Positions 20,401 to 29,044 of a stretch of 39,851 nucleotides of DNA are shown one piece after another; position 1 is the stretch's first letter; each line of letters begins with the position of its first letter. Origin of the DNA: a virus; the IMG/VR virus record IMGVR_UViG_3300032893_000147, positions 1-39,851 of that record, one strand, 5' to 3'. The notes under the pieces were generated by a model that ran no database searches, was not told the origin of the DNA, and saw only the letters and a list, made by a program, of their open reading frames with translations. A program made the translations under genes and the position numbers.

Positions 20401-21404
20401 CCAAGGGCAACCATTGGGGTACCAATCGCCGTCTGTACACCTGCCGAGATTCCCATCTGTTTCAGGATGTTCACGGCGCTTTCGTGAGGGACGTTCTGCT
20501 CATCCGTGAGGGTCTTTGCAAACTCGTTCGCCAAGAGGTTGGCCCCGGTGATCGCCCCCCCCATGGCACCCTGTTCAATCGAACCGAGAACGATGGCACC
20601 AGCCCTCCCGCTGAGCCCTATCTTCATGGCCGCTTTCAGCATGGTCTTCTCCAGGAATGACTCTCCCTGTCGAACACCAGGGATCTCCCCGATCTTCACA
20701 AAGTTCAGGGCGGTCATCATCGCGCCCATGCCAACAGATACCCCCCGAGCCACCCACGGGTTGACACCCTTCCCGTCTTTGTCCCTCCAGTCCATCATCG
20801 CGTCGTACTGAGCGGAGATCGTGGAGTCGAATTGCTGACGGAGGGGAAGGTATTCCCCCGCGGCCAATCCAGCCACGGCACCCAATGGACCGAGGGCGAC
20901 ACCTCCGATCTGTGCGCCCACCCCAGATCCGATTGCACCCGCAAGGCCAGTACCCACCTGCATCCCCATGTCCATCAGAGACGAGATGACTTGCTTGGGT
21001 AGTTCCTTAACTGTCTGTTCTGCCGGGTGAAGACTCTTTTTCAACTCCTCGATCTGCTTGTCGTTCGCGGTGCTTCCGAAGAATCGGGGCGTTGTCAGAG
21101 CGGCGATTTTCAAACGAGTAACTGCATCGTCAACCGTGTTCTTCAAACGATCCCTGAGCGCCGTGGGCTTCATCGGAGATCCGTACAACTGCTGAGAAAC
21201 GATGTCGGGGTGCTGCGCAGTGACCGCCGGGTGAATCACTGGGGAGAGAAGGTACGCTGCGGAGAGTGCTGCCTGTCCCTCCACAGGGCCCGAGGGGTGG
21301 TTCTGGATGAATGTCTTTCGCGCATCGTCAGGATTGGTCGGGGGGGGGGCGGGATTGAAATCCGGAGGGGGCGCAGAGTTGAAGTCTACTTGACCGTCTG
21401 CCAT
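17418..21404 (-). CDS. very large internal virion (ejection) protein, gp16-like position
   Basis: A 1328-aa protein, close in size to T7 gp16. Order: Pro-rich N-terminus, a helical part, a Gly/Ala-rich membrane-prone region (residues about 140-320, with repeated GxxxG), a Pro/Glu linker, a coiled coil (about 400-520), a long helical body, and a C-terminal hydrophobic segment (KYLVVGVLGEALTIAAI). Proteins of this kind sit inside the head and are ejected to form a channel across the cell envelope. No transglycosylase motif was recognised. It follows two other internal-protein genes and overlaps the first by 19 bases. Assignment rests on size, order and architecture. Confidence 0.75.
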   Translation of the reverse strand: MADGQVDFNSAPPPDFNPAPPPTNPDDARKTFIQNHPSGPVEGQAALSAAYLLSPVIHPAVTAQHPDIVSQQLYGSPMKPTALRDRLKNTVDDAVTRLKIAALTTPRFFGSTANDKQIEELKKSLHPAEQTVKELPKQVISSLMDMGMQVGTGLAGAIGSGVGAQIGGVALGPLGAVAGLAAGEYLPLRQQFDSTISAQYDAMMDWRDKDGKGVNPWVARGVSVGMGAMMTALNFVKIGEIPGVRQGESFLEKTMLKAAMKIGLSGRAGAIVLGSIEQGAMGGAITGANLLANEFAKTLTDEQNVPHESAVNILKQMGISAGVQTAIGTPMVALGGLDMEGPVGREIQKDVSKVEESQKVSPEAPQQAPEPHPIEISTKEKLATATVGDIVERPPEVPTAEKPKVETPRMTEEQGKALDEATRSAEGTADYIEKRPEIEKLNTQIEDLQAKVKAGREEFAEQLESARAEKVAAVKSLRDQIRQRTETNRMIRNIRDLDTSKIPNEFKEPLEAIRENFTAVKPTAKTLDRLQGIRQAIEDGTAPTVFPARDLARFNELSKYPLRDLPAEDLKTVHDAIMAYYTAGRDSRIIHDRDLAIQSQDAVQRAIEEIGPAKITKDLERFQKAHPQLTPEEAKAQFSQLTKGGAVEDTKRFVKNLARWYKASNMGYESMLSYLGGGEDSLLYRVGAKMVDAGDDVYNAKKYEYSDPIFKWLEDKKLNMADFLNERRKIDVPGFSGEMERGHVIAMAGLKSTESGWESLKNGFALQGDKEQGKIYHLPESSLNAILATMDETDRGFLQQVLDLGKRTGVDMGATFRKMYGYDLKLLDPYYPIYRVMSELGLPFEEEILRQRDQSSFAHAGVDKSHTIERVGSTKPVWVRNAGNDIMDVVDSSAMFTGLGEPVRNASRLLFNPDFAAAVKGKFGEEFYKQMTDGLKAVAGTKKPLNAIERFTLNIRNRGIGAVLGFNVSTAAINRVLVERSLAGYVPAGDWTKGQAYVAMHPKSTHEYLLENSTLYRQIWEGGSMQEIQDVLAAKGSTKGLGGAFTKVQKASMLPIKVGFAGAAKGEMWSAIIQARREMKEGAPSLDLQRAADLSDRDGPNLTEQQKDEAAIKYAEYVVKRTHANPREMYAANIKRQGVLGMLSGTLMSEKNALLQLGIRRAVDMKTPGGGKRFAKYLVVGVLGEALTIAAIRTGIREGGAAIQSAVTGKKEKKQKGILADAITELASNTVGLGFGVSSAVYPVEQAITSKGQPASTNTSLIGQFETDIVKMIQGVKAGITGKSQKARDKGWGDAFESFMAFAVPMVTKIPYKHGVGDVVGAIRKVNQ

Positions 21405-22888
21405 GCCCTACCATCCCACACCACCACGGCGCCCGATTTGGAAACCTGATACGTCTTTCCATCACCCCCCGTGTAGTATGTTGTCCCGTTCGTTGTCTGC
21501 ACACCGTTGATGGCAATTTTCTTGTCCGCGAACACCTGGGGAACAGTAACTGTCTTGGCAAGAGGTCGAATGTCCAGGGGCTTCCCAGCAGCGGCCGCGC
21601 TTACCGCCCCCGCTACCCTCTGCTGGTAGGGGTTCGTGGAGAACGAAGCCTGAGCGGCGTCTCTCACCACACCCTTGATGGCGTCACTGTGCAAGTCGTC
21701 GGCCTTCTTCTTCATCTCCTCCTCGGAGGCTTCCATGTTGTTCCCGACAAACGCCATGAAGTCCGCTTTCGCTGAATCCATCGCGGTCTTCACCTTCTGA
21801 TCCATCGTGGCGTCAGTCCTGAAGTCGTCGAGGAAGGGCTGTGCAAGGGCCTTCACCCTGGGGCTGGCAATCGAACGCACCTTCAACCACTGATTCTTGG
21901 TGATCTCGTGCCGAGAGAACGCAGCGTCCGCTTTCTTCAACGTGACACTCGGTTCGATCAGTGAGTTCGACGCGTCGATGCTCAACTCCTCGGCTGTGGG
22001 GTTGTCGGTCTCGGAAGCCTTGCGGTCCGAAAGCGTGGCCCGGTGTTCCTCCTCGACGTTCTTCGTCCAGTGCTCCCGCAGCTCGCCACTGGTCGGTCCT
22101 GCGAAACCCGCCGAGTCAACGTCCTTCTGTGTCAGAGTCCGGTCGCCCAGCTTCTTCGACAAATCCTCCACGGCCTTGTTGTTCGTGTCCTCGTACTTCT
22201 TTTTCTGGATGGCTTGTTTCTCGGTGTCGAGAGCCTTCACGTGTTCAAAGAGTTTCTGCCGAAGGTCGGCACTGACGTTGGGTAGGTTTGTCGGGTCCAT
22301 GATGAACGCCTGCGCCGCCTCGATACCTCCAGCGTCAAGGTTGGCCATCGCACCCTTCGTTAGGTCTTGAAGGTCGATCCTCCCCATGGCGGCGTCAAGC
22401 TGGTCCTTCTTCGTTCCCTGCTCGCGCTGGATGATGAACTGACTCGTTGGGTCGTCGAAAAGCTGCTGCAGTGTCTTGCGGTCCCCGTTCTTCACCGCGT
22501 TGTCCACACCCTGCTGGAACGTGCTCTCCGCTTTCTGGACGCGCCGCGTGTCGTACACCTTTTGCGTGTTGTCCAGAAAGTCCTGACGAGCACCCGCAAA
22601 CCACTCCTGAAACTTCTGAGCGTACTGCTGATTCTTCACCGACTTGGACGCGTTGTTGAAAAGCTCCGACGTGTTCTCATCCGCACGCTGAGGCAGCGTG
22701 TCGATGTCGGGGTCTGTGATTGCCTGGCTCTGGAACTTCCTCATCCCGTCCAGTACCTGGCTCTGCGCCTGGATGAACTGCGAGAATCCCGCCGCGTTGT
22801 CGATGGCCTGTTTCTTGTTGAGAAGCGAGGAAACTATCTCCTCGCCAGACTTCAGGACCGCTCCAAGGGTAGGGGTAAAGTCGCTCAT
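21386..22888 (-). CDS. internal virion protein, gp15-like position
   Basis: A 500-aa protein, almost entirely charged helix from residue 15 to about 430 (for example KEKQA-type Lys/Glu/Gln/Asp runs), ending in a small beta-rich tail (TYYTGGDGKTYQVSKSG). It follows the gp14-like gene with an ATGA overlap and precedes the 1328-aa protein. That order, small, medium, large, is the internal core order of T7-like phages. A role in the ejection complex is inferred from order and composition. Confidence 0.72.
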   Translation of the reverse strand: MSDFTPTLGAVLKSGEEIVSSLLNKKQAIDNAAGFSQFIQAQSQVLDGMRKFQSQAITDPDIDTLPQRADENTSELFNNASKSVKNQQYAQKFQEWFAGARQDFLDNTQKVYDTRRVQKAESTFQQGVDNAVKNGDRKTLQQLFDDPTSQFIIQREQGTKKDQLDAAMGRIDLQDLTKGAMANLDAGGIEAAQAFIMDPTNLPNVSADLRQKLFEHVKALDTEKQAIQKKKYEDTNNKAVEDLSKKLGDRTLTQKDVDSAGFAGPTSGELREHWTKNVEEEHRATLSDRKASETDNPTAEELSIDASNSLIEPSVTLKKADAAFSRHEITKNQWLKVRSIASPRVKALAQPFLDDFRTDATMDQKVKTAMDSAKADFMAFVGNNMEASEEEMKKKADDLHSDAIKGVVRDAAQASFSTNPYQQRVAGAVSAAAAGKPLDIRPLAKTVTVPQVFADKKIAINGVQTTNGTTYYTGGDGKTYQVSKSGAVVVWDGRAWQTVK

Positions 22889-23676
22889 CCGAACATCGCC
22901 AAGTCTTGAAGGTCCGACGTGCTGTTCTGCTCTGCCGCGTTCAGGCCCGCAGTGAACGGTGTCAATTCAGGCTGGAGAATATCAATTGCCGTGGTAGCGG
23001 CGAAGGTGAACGCCTGAAGCCATGCGTTGCTTATGTCCTGCGCGTTCTGCTGTTCTTGCTTTGTCGCCTCAAGAGCCGCCTTCCCGAGAGACACTGCCTG
23101 CTCCTGCTGCATCCCCGAAATAGCGGCCCCGCCCTGCTGAGTCTGATACTGAACTGCCTGAGCTCCACGTTCCTGCTGAGTCACGAGCTCCATCAGCGCA
23201 GAGCCCTTTCCGAGCTTCAATCCACGAGCCGCCGTGTTCGCGGTGATCTGTCCTTCGGCCGCCTGTTCCTTGGCCTTCAACCCCCCGATGGCCGTGGCCT
23301 GCTGTGCCTCAGTGGACTGGATCTCGGTCTTGTATTCCTCGGCAACAGAGTTTGCAATCTCCTGCTCATTCGGAGTCTGATTGAGCGTTATGTCACCGCT
23401 TGAACTCTGTGTTGCCGTTCCTTGAGTATCAGCCCCTTGCGTTCCATAGGTGGCGTTGTTCTGCTTCTGAGAAGGATTGTACGCCGCCTGCGCTGCCTGT
23501 GCCGCCGCCAGACTTGAGAATGTCTGACCGTTGAAATACCATTGCGTCGCACCGTGCTGGACACGCCCCTGCGTAACCGAGTTGTCGGTTATCTGAGGAT
23601 TCGCCCCACTGGCCGTGGGGGATACGGGAGGAGGAGAAGGGCCGATGTCCTGCTGAGGGGTTCCGCCTGCACTCAT
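22885..23676 (-). CDS. internal virion protein, gp14-like position
   Basis: A 263-aa protein, rich in Gln/Ala/Ser. The N-terminal third is polar and Pro/Gln-rich. The centre is a long helix (EEYKTEIQSTEAQQATAIGG). The C-terminus has a hydrophobic helix (WLQAFTFAATTAIDIL). The ATG at 23676 overlaps the GNAT-like stop (ATGA). Internal proteins of this type form part of the ejected channel. Assigned by position and composition. Confidence 0.7.
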   Translation of the reverse strand: MSAGGTPQQDIGPSPPPVSPTASGANPQITDNSVTQGRVQHGATQWYFNGQTFSSLAAAQAAQAAYNPSQKQNNATYGTQGADTQGTATQSSSGDITLNQTPNEQEIANSVAEEYKTEIQSTEAQQATAIGGLKAKEQAAEGQITANTAARGLKLGKGSALMELVTQQERGAQAVQYQTQQGGAAISGMQQEQAVSLGKAALEATKQEQQNAQDISNAWLQAFTFAATTAIDILQPELTPFTAGLNAAEQNSTSDLQDLAMFG

Positions 23677-24095
23677 CTCGTCACCGCCCAAAGGTTCGCA
23701 TCAGACCCGTCGCAATACATCTTTCGCATCACCCCTTCGAACTTCATCCCTGACCACTGCGCAAAGCGATTGCCTTCTTTCCAATCGAATCGAACGATCG
23801 ACTGAACCCTGCGCAACCCGTAGTCTCTCATCCACTCGTACATCTGCCTTTTCAAAAGAACAACCGCGTGAATGGGATAGTCTCGGGAGACCATCAGCCA
23901 CACTTCCCCCACCCCGTCCCACAGAATCCGAAGACCTCCACAGGCGACGATCTTCCCGTCTATGATCCCCGTGACGTTCGGCTTCCACTTCTCATAGTAC
24001 AGCCCCGCCCGCTCCTGCTCTGCATCGGGGATTTGCTCATAGATGCGAAGCGCATGGACGTCGCTGGCCTGAAACGGTCTTCGCTCTACCGTCAT
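23673..24095 (-). CDS. GNAT-fold protein, gp13-like internal protein
   Basis: A 140-aa protein with an acetyltransferase-like layout: a strand-loop start (MTVERRPFQASDVHAL), GIIDGKIVACGGLRIL, GEVWLMVS, then VVLLKRQMYEWMRDYGLRRV and FDWKEGNRFAQWSGMKFEGVM, matching the helix and C-terminal part of GNAT folds. The acetyl-CoA loop (Q/RxxGxG/A) is not obvious, so it may be non-catalytic. Similar GNAT-like proteins occupy this spot between tail tube B and the internal proteins in T7-like phages. The ATG overlaps the tail tube gene stop. Confidence 0.75.
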   Translation of the reverse strand: MTVERRPFQASDVHALRIYEQIPDAEQERAGLYYEKWKPNVTGIIDGKIVACGGLRILWDGVGEVWLMVSRDYPIHAVVLLKRQMYEWMRDYGLRRVQSIVRFDWKEGNRFAQWSGMKFEGVMRKMYCDGSDANLWAVTR

Positions 24096-26260
24096 TTGGT
24101 GACCTCGGCGACAAGGGCCGTGACCTCGCACGGCAACGGTGCTGCAGACTGTATGTCCAGGATGATCTCGCGGATGTTTGTTCCCGAAATGGGAACAGGT
24201 TCCACCTGACCCGTGTAGGGAGTCGGGTTTGATCCCTGAGAAGACACCACTTCGGGAACGGTGCTGAGAACACCCGTGGCAATCAACTGCGCATCGAATC
24301 CGACCTGAATGTCCAGCGTGTTGTACAGGAACAGACCCACGTGGTCGACGGTACCAATATCGGTGAGGCCGGGGCCGTATTTTCCATCCGGTGCAATCGG
24401 CATCGTCTTCACCGTTGGCGTGACCGGCAGAAGGCCCACAGTGACCTTGTTCGCTGTCACACCACCGGGGAGAGTGAGAACCCCGCCAACAGGAACGGCA
24501 GTCCCGAGGTACTTGCCATCTGCAACCACCGCCATCGTCACGCCGTTGAATGACGTGTCTACGGTAACCGTGGCGAAAGCAATAGCGTTTGACTTCTGCG
24601 TTGCCGCGTCCATGTAGCACGACAGGCGAACGTCCGTCCAATCGGGGGAGGACAACTGCTCGATGTAGTTGTACGCCCCTCGCGTAACGGCCAGAAAAAG
24701 CGTGTCACCCGATGGCCCGGTCTGAACGGCAATGCTTGTGATGACATCCCCTGCACGGGTCTTTAACTGCCACCACGAACGCACCCCACTTGAAGGGTCG
24801 TAATGAAGACACGCCAGCGTCCCGTCAGTCCTCTGGAAATAGGCAATCGTGTCGGGACTCTGCGCAAAGTCCCACTGCGTGATCGGATTTCCCGTGAACA
24901 GGTGCCCGCTGAAAAACGAAAGGTCGGTCGGCTGGTCGTAGGAGTTGGAAACCCCCTGCCAATTCATCTCGCGGACCTTGTACCCGCCGAGCTGGACAAA
25001 GACCACGCCGTTGATGAGGACCGCACCCTGGATTGCCGCGCTGCCCATACGCGAGACCTGGTTGTCAGAGATGGTGTTCGGAGAGATCCCCACCACCGTT
25101 CCCGTGTTCGAGGGAATGACAACCTCACCGTCTGCGGCCCCGATGATCAAATCGTGACTTCCGGTGATCCAGAGCAATTCGCTTTCCGTCTCTGTCAGAG
25201 TCGCATAGATACCGTCAGAGTCCACCACGGCATTCTGTGTCTGCTGCTGATTGTAGTACGACGGCGGGTTGGTCGTTGGGTTCCCCGAGGTGTCGGTTAT
25301 CATCGTCGGCTGAGGGTAAGTCGTGGCTTCGAAAAGGTTGACGTTCATGTTCGCCGATGCACCGGTCGGGTCCGCAGAGTCCCAAACCCCCACGATGGAC
25401 GACCACACCGTCTCAGGTTCGTTCGTAGTGTTCGCCCAGAATACTCGCTGATATGCTACCGCAACGCACCGGGGATAGTTCCCCGCGCTCTGGAAAGGAA
25501 TCGTTGCCTGTTGGATGAGGAAGGTGTCTCCCACACTGCCGTTGACCGCGTTCGCACTCATCGTAGCCGAAGCCGCGGCGATTGAAAGGGAAGCCGAGGC
25601 CGAAGGGTATACCTGCTGGATGTACGTCCCTGCAGCGATGTTTGCAGGTGTGGTCACGTCTGTGAGAACCCACAGCCCCGAAGTCAGAGCCGAGGGGAGA
25701 GGAAGGTTGGTTGCCGTCTGCCCAGCGACACCCGCGATGACGGTCATCGTTGGTGAACCCGCCACTATTGTTGCTGTGAACGTGAAGGATGTAGAGACAA
25801 AGTTGATGTTGGCCATGGCGAAGTTGTCACCCGTGCTCCATCTGATTCTCGCGGGGGGATGATTCTGGTGTGCGATGAAAAGGTCGGGGAACATCCAAGC
25901 AAACTGCAGTTGTGAAGTCTCTGCCGTTGTGTAGGTAGTAACGATGTCTTTCCCTGCGAGGTAGGACAGAGCCCCGTTGGTGAACTTCCAGAAACGAACA
26001 AGGTTGTTCGTGAACTCCACAACGTAGGACAGGTTGGCGTTGATCTTGATGGCCGTGATCTGCGCCACGGCATCCGGCCCACCAGTGTGTCCGCAGAAGA
26101 TCGTACCCGGCCTTTTCCTGAATCCCCCCTGAATCCGGGGCATGAAATTGACCATCTGCGATACACCTTTGTAGTACACCGGTGAGGTGGTTTTTCCAAA
26201 AAGGTACGGTGCAATCTCCCCCGCGCTGAAATCACTGATGACAGAGTTGATGCGTGGCAC
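24092..26260 (-). CDS. tail tubular protein B (nozzle)
   Basis: A 722-aa protein, beta-rich with propeller-like repeats, near the size of T7 gp12 (794 aa), which forms the nozzle of the short tail. It opens MPRINSVISDFSAGEIAPYL, and SDFSxGEIAP is typical of this family. It continues with YYKGVSQMVNFMPRIQGGFRKRPGT, also a hallmark. GTG at 26260 shares its G with the upstream TAG (TAGTG). The position after tail tubular protein A is canonical. Confidence 0.9.
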   Translation of the reverse strand: MPRINSVISDFSAGEIAPYLFGKTTSPVYYKGVSQMVNFMPRIQGGFRKRPGTIFCGHTGGPDAVAQITAIKINANLSYVVEFTNNLVRFWKFTNGALSYLAGKDIVTTYTTAETSQLQFAWMFPDLFIAHQNHPPARIRWSTGDNFAMANINFVSTSFTFTATIVAGSPTMTVIAGVAGQTATNLPLPSALTSGLWVLTDVTTPANIAAGTYIQQVYPSASASLSIAAASATMSANAVNGSVGDTFLIQQATIPFQSAGNYPRCVAVAYQRVFWANTTNEPETVWSSIVGVWDSADPTGASANMNVNLFEATTYPQPTMITDTSGNPTTNPPSYYNQQQTQNAVVDSDGIYATLTETESELLWITGSHDLIIGAADGEVVIPSNTGTVVGISPNTISDNQVSRMGSAAIQGAVLINGVVFVQLGGYKVREMNWQGVSNSYDQPTDLSFFSGHLFTGNPITQWDFAQSPDTIAYFQRTDGTLACLHYDPSSGVRSWWQLKTRAGDVITSIAVQTGPSGDTLFLAVTRGAYNYIEQLSSPDWTDVRLSCYMDAATQKSNAIAFATVTVDTSFNGVTMAVVADGKYLGTAVPVGGVLTLPGGVTANKVTVGLLPVTPTVKTMPIAPDGKYGPGLTDIGTVDHVGLFLYNTLDIQVGFDAQLIATGVLSTVPEVVSSQGSNPTPYTGQVEPVPISGTNIREIILDIQSAAPLPCEVTALVAEVTK

Positions 26261-27111
26261 TACCGTCCTCCGCGCCTATCCTCGATCCACCACGTTTGAC
26301 CCATCTCGTCGTTCGTTCCCTCCTCCTGATTGTTCCCTTGGGCGCGTGTCAGAACCATGTTGTACTCGGCCTGCAGGTCGGCGATGGTTCGCTTCGCCGA
26401 GGAAGTCCACAGCTTCATCGCCAATCGGCACGAAAGCATCTCGATGAAGTCCGGCGGATAGTTGGACGGTCCCGGGTCAACGATCATCAGGAAAATGGGG
26501 TTTCCGTTTCCAGGGTCCAAATTCGTATAGATGTACCCTGCCTCGTTGATGAACCCGAACTCCACGATGTTCTGGATCTTGAACGGCCAGACAAACGTGT
26601 AGTTGGGGAAGACCGCGTAGATGTCGATCCCCCGGAGGTTTGCTGGGACAACGTAGGCAAACCAATATCCGGTGAGGTTGTTCACCTGAAACACGAGAAC
26701 TCCCGAACCCGATCCCGTTGCGGCGTTGGACATCTGGATGTGTGTCCCGTCGATTATGCTTGCGATGGTCGTACCTGTGGGGATCCCGGGAGGGAATGAA
26801 ACCTGACCACCGCCCTGGATGAGAATCGTCGTCACCAGCCACCCGGCAATCATGCCCACCGTAGTCCCGACCTGCATGATGTTCGACCCCGCAGTCCACA
26901 CCGCATTGGTCGTCACCTGCGCCTGGACTACCTGAACACGCCTCTTGGCAAACTGCCATGCGTAGGACCGAAGCTCCTCCTGACGGGTCAACTCGTACAC
27001 CGCGGCCATGAGGTTCGCGTACTTCGTAGAGTTGGAAACGGTTGCCACTTCCTCGCCCAACTTGATGAGGGCGAGGTTCTGGATCTGTACGTCAGTGAGC
27101 GCCGGTATCAC
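26260..27111 (-). CDS. tail tubular protein A (adaptor/gatekeeper)
   Basis: A 283-aa protein. The N-terminal motif IQNLALIKLGEEVA with YELTRQEELRSYAWQFAKRR is the adaptor signature of T7 gp11-like proteins, which connect the portal to the nozzle. It is longer than T7 gp11 (196 aa) because of a beta-rich insertion (residues about 65-150) that looks Ig-like. The C-terminal part returns to the family pattern (YPPDFIEMLSCRLAMKLW). GTG at 27111 has AAGGAG seven bases upstream. Confidence 0.88.
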   Translation of the reverse strand: MIPALTDVQIQNLALIKLGEEVATVSNSTKYANLMAAVYELTRQEELRSYAWQFAKRRVQVVQAQVTTNAVWTAGSNIMQVGTTVGMIAGWLVTTILIQGGGQVSFPPGIPTGTTIASIIDGTHIQMSNAATGSGSGVLVFQVNNLTGYWFAYVVPANLRGIDIYAVFPNYTFVWPFKIQNIVEFGFINEAGYIYTNLDPGNGNPIFLMIVDPGPSNYPPDFIEMLSCRLAMKLWTSSAKRTIADLQAEYNMVLTRAQGNNQEEGTNDEMGQTWWIEDRRGGR

Positions 27112-27124
27112 TTCTCATCTCCTT

Positions 27125-27154
27125 GAAAATGGGGGCGAGGTTTCCCCCGCCCCC
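27125..27154 (-). terminator. hairpin terminator/attenuator between capsid and tail blocks
   Basis: On the minus strand GGGGGCGGGG (27154-27145), loop GAAA, CCTCGCCCCC (27140-27131): a ten-base-pair stem with one G-U, then ATTTTC. It lies between the last capsid-block gene and tail tubular protein A. The short U run suggests partial termination. Confidence 0.75.
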
Positions 27155-27162
27155 GTGTCCTG

Positions 27163-27324
27163 CTACGGATGCTTTCGGACCATGCCCCTCTTGTCACTGC
27201 CCTTGTTGGTGGGCTTGTTGCCTCCACCAACACCAGCGATGTGACGGTTTTCTCCGTACTGGTTCAGACGCCCGCCCTGAAGGCCACCCTTCGTCCGGGG
27301 GGCGTTCACTGCCGCTTTGTTCAT
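27163..27324 (-). CDS. 53-aa Gly/Asn/Lys-rich virion-region protein
   Basis: ATG at 27324 overlaps the preceding TGA (ATGA). The sequence is basic and Gly-rich, with NQYGENRHIAG in the middle, matching NQYGEDRIIAG in the next gene upstream; the two are paralogues. It ends just before a terminator. Function unknown; likely a minor virion or assembly protein by context. Confidence 0.68.
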   Translation of the reverse strand: MNKAAVNAPRTKGGLQGGRLNQYGENRHIAGVGGGNKPTNKGSDKRGMVRKHP

Positions 27325-27515
27325 TTCCTTTTCCCCTTCCCGGCGATTATCCTGTCCTCGCCGTACTGGTTCATGTCCCCCTTCATGGCGGTCCGGGGAA
27401 CATTGCTCGACTCGCGGGTCTTCATCGCCTCGCCCTTGACCTCAGTGGATCGGTACATGTCCGACACCACACGAGGCTTCTTGCCATCGTAGGCTTTGCC
27501 CACATAGAAACCCAT
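27321..27515 (-). CDS. 64-aa basic protein, paralogue of the 53-aa neighbour
   Basis: It begins MGFYVGKAYDGKKPRVVSDM and has NQYGEDRIIAGKGKRK at the end. ATG at 27515 has GGAGG five bases upstream. The shared NQYGE(D/N)RxIAG motif with the adjacent gene shows a tandem duplication or shared module. It lies between the cement protein and tail genes. Unknown role. Confidence 0.7.
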   Translation of the reverse strand: MGFYVGKAYDGKKPRVVSDMYRSTEVKGEAMKTRESSNVPRTAMKGDMNQYGEDRIIAGKGKRK

Positions 27516-27524
27516 GACGACCTC

Positions 27525-28007
27525 CTACAGGGTGTCCAGCCATGCGTCGATCATTCCCGTCACTGGAACAGCGTCCACCGTGTAGAGGAACCTGCTGAAC
27601 CTCTGGACCGGGGAATCACTGAAAGTGTCCGGCTGGTAGGGAATCTGCGCCAAGCCAAGAGCACCACCCGTATTGGGGATGTCGACCATGAGAAGATCGT
27701 TTCCCGCGAACAGCGCCGCAACGGGAATCGCCAGAAGCGTGATCCCCGTGTTCTCGAAAGTCCCGGGTGTGGCGTTGGGTCCAGTGGACCCTGCGGCCTG
27801 CGGTGCGTCCTGCCAGAAGATGTTCATGATGGTCATTCCCCCACCGGTGAAGGTCTGCCTGACCCTCACGTGCAGCTTGGGAGTCTTGACCGCCTGAGCG
27901 ATCTGGTGAGAAGGATCGAAGAAGTCGACGATGTTGGTGCTGACGTTTGACAGTGCCGTGATCGACTGACCGTCCGAGTAGATGTCTCCTGCGTCTCTGC
28001 GTGCCAT
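27525..28007 (-). CDS. Bbp16-like capsid cement protein
   Basis: A 160-aa protein of beta-strand character, with SDGQSITALSNVSTNIVDF near the N-terminus and LLMVDIPNTGG later. This is the pattern of the Bbp16 family, which stabilises the capsid shell and is encoded just after the major capsid gene. ATG at 28007 has GGAGG eight bases upstream and was preferred to a longer frame extension into the capsid gene. It is fifteen bases from the major capsid stop. Confidence 0.78.
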   Translation of the reverse strand: MARRDAGDIYSDGQSITALSNVSTNIVDFFDPSHQIAQAVKTPKLHVRVRQTFTGGGMTIMNIFWQDAPQAAGSTGPNATPGTFENTGITLLAIPVAALFAGNDLLMVDIPNTGGALGLAQIPYQPDTFSDSPVQRFSRFLYTVDAVPVTGMIDAWLDTL

Positions 28008-28021
28008 TTTCCTACCCTCCT

Positions 28022-29044
28022 TCAGGTGATGACCGGTTCGGTCGGCTGGAGACGATCCACGACGCGGAACGGTATGTCCATGAAGAACGCCGTTTTCTTC
28101 CCCCACGGTGCATCGTCGAAGTGGAAGGAGTTCGCGTTGTTCTTCGCCTGCTGCATCGCCTGTACCCACACCTGCCGGGTGCAGTACGCCACCACTCCGG
28201 TCATGTCGGTGTCGGGAAGGCCCGCTATCATGGAGACCATGATGTCCGACGACCACGGGTGCGTCAGGTCGATGTTTGCCATACGCTGCACGCACCGCCA
28301 GTCGGCCACGCACAGCCCGAACCCGATTGAGAAGAACGTCACCTCAGCGCGGAAAGGCCGGTTATTGGCATCGTAGACCAACTGAATCTCCGGCATGTCC
28401 TCCATGTTGATGAAGTCCTGCCCGTCCCGGGGGAAGGGGAAAAACACTCCGTCCTTGCCCCACTTGATGAGCCACAGCGAGGACTCACCGCCGCCGGTGT
28501 TTCCACCCGCAGAGAACACGTTCGCCGGCCAGTAGGGCAGCCCCTGAATCTGGTTGTACGTGATCCCCGCAATGGAGTTGAACCGGTTGTGAAGACCCGT
28601 GATCTCATCGGGAGACACCGCGGTCGTCTGCCCGATGGTCGTGTTTCCGTAGAACACCCTGTCGTGGAAGCTCTTTGAGAGTCCACGCAGGAAAAGCTCG
28701 GCCTGGATGCGCTTGAACTCCTCGGCGTTCTTCTGCTTGCGCAGAATGCGAACGTCGATCTTCAACGCGCTCTCCAGCTCCTGGATGACTTCCGTGACCG
28801 GTCGAAGCGTGTTCACTTCCCAGTTCACGCCCTGGTTGATGATCGCGTCGGTACCAATGGCTTCCGTCATGGTCTGCAGCAATCGGTAGGAGTTGTAATC
28901 GTTGGACTCCTCCCAATCCCCCTCTTCCATGAGAGGGGTACCCTGCGAGATCACATCGACGACGGCAAGCTGTTCGCCTGACGGTCCGATGTTCTTTACG
29001 GCTTCTGCCATTGTCACGACAGAGCCGAAACTGTTCGTTGTCAT
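28022..29044 (-). CDS. major capsid protein
   Basis: A 340-aa protein, the size of HK97-fold major capsid proteins of T7/BPP-1-like phages. It has an acidic-helical N-arm with SGEQLAVVDVISQGTPLME, a long central helix (ELESALKIDVRILRKQKNAEE), and a beta-rich domain with RVFYGNTTIGQ, ANIDLTHPWSSDIM and the final FFMDIPFRVVDRL. Its placement after a scaffold gene and before a cement gene is canonical. ATG at 29044 follows GAGGGGAT. Confidence 0.88.
   Translation of the reverse strand: MTTNSFGSVVTMAEAVKNIGPSGEQLAVVDVISQGTPLMEEGDWEESNDYNSYRLLQTMTEAIGTDAIINQGVNWEVNTLRPVTEVIQELESALKIDVRILRKQKNAEEFKRIQAELFLRGLSKSFHDRVFYGNTTIGQTTAVSPDEITGLHNRFNSIAGITYNQIQGLPYWPANVFSAGGNTGGGESSLWLIKWGKDGVFFPFPRDGQDFINMEDMPEIQLVYDANNRPFRAEVTFFSIGFGLCVADWRCVQRMANIDLTHPWSSDIMVSMIAGLPDTDMTGVVAYCTRQVWVQAMQQAKNNANSFHFDDAPWGKKTAFFMDIPFRVVDRLQPTEPVIT

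Noticed and set aside
24803-25585. 260-codon plus-strand open frame
   Set aside because: Antisense to tail tubular protein B; Arg/Val/His-rich shadow.
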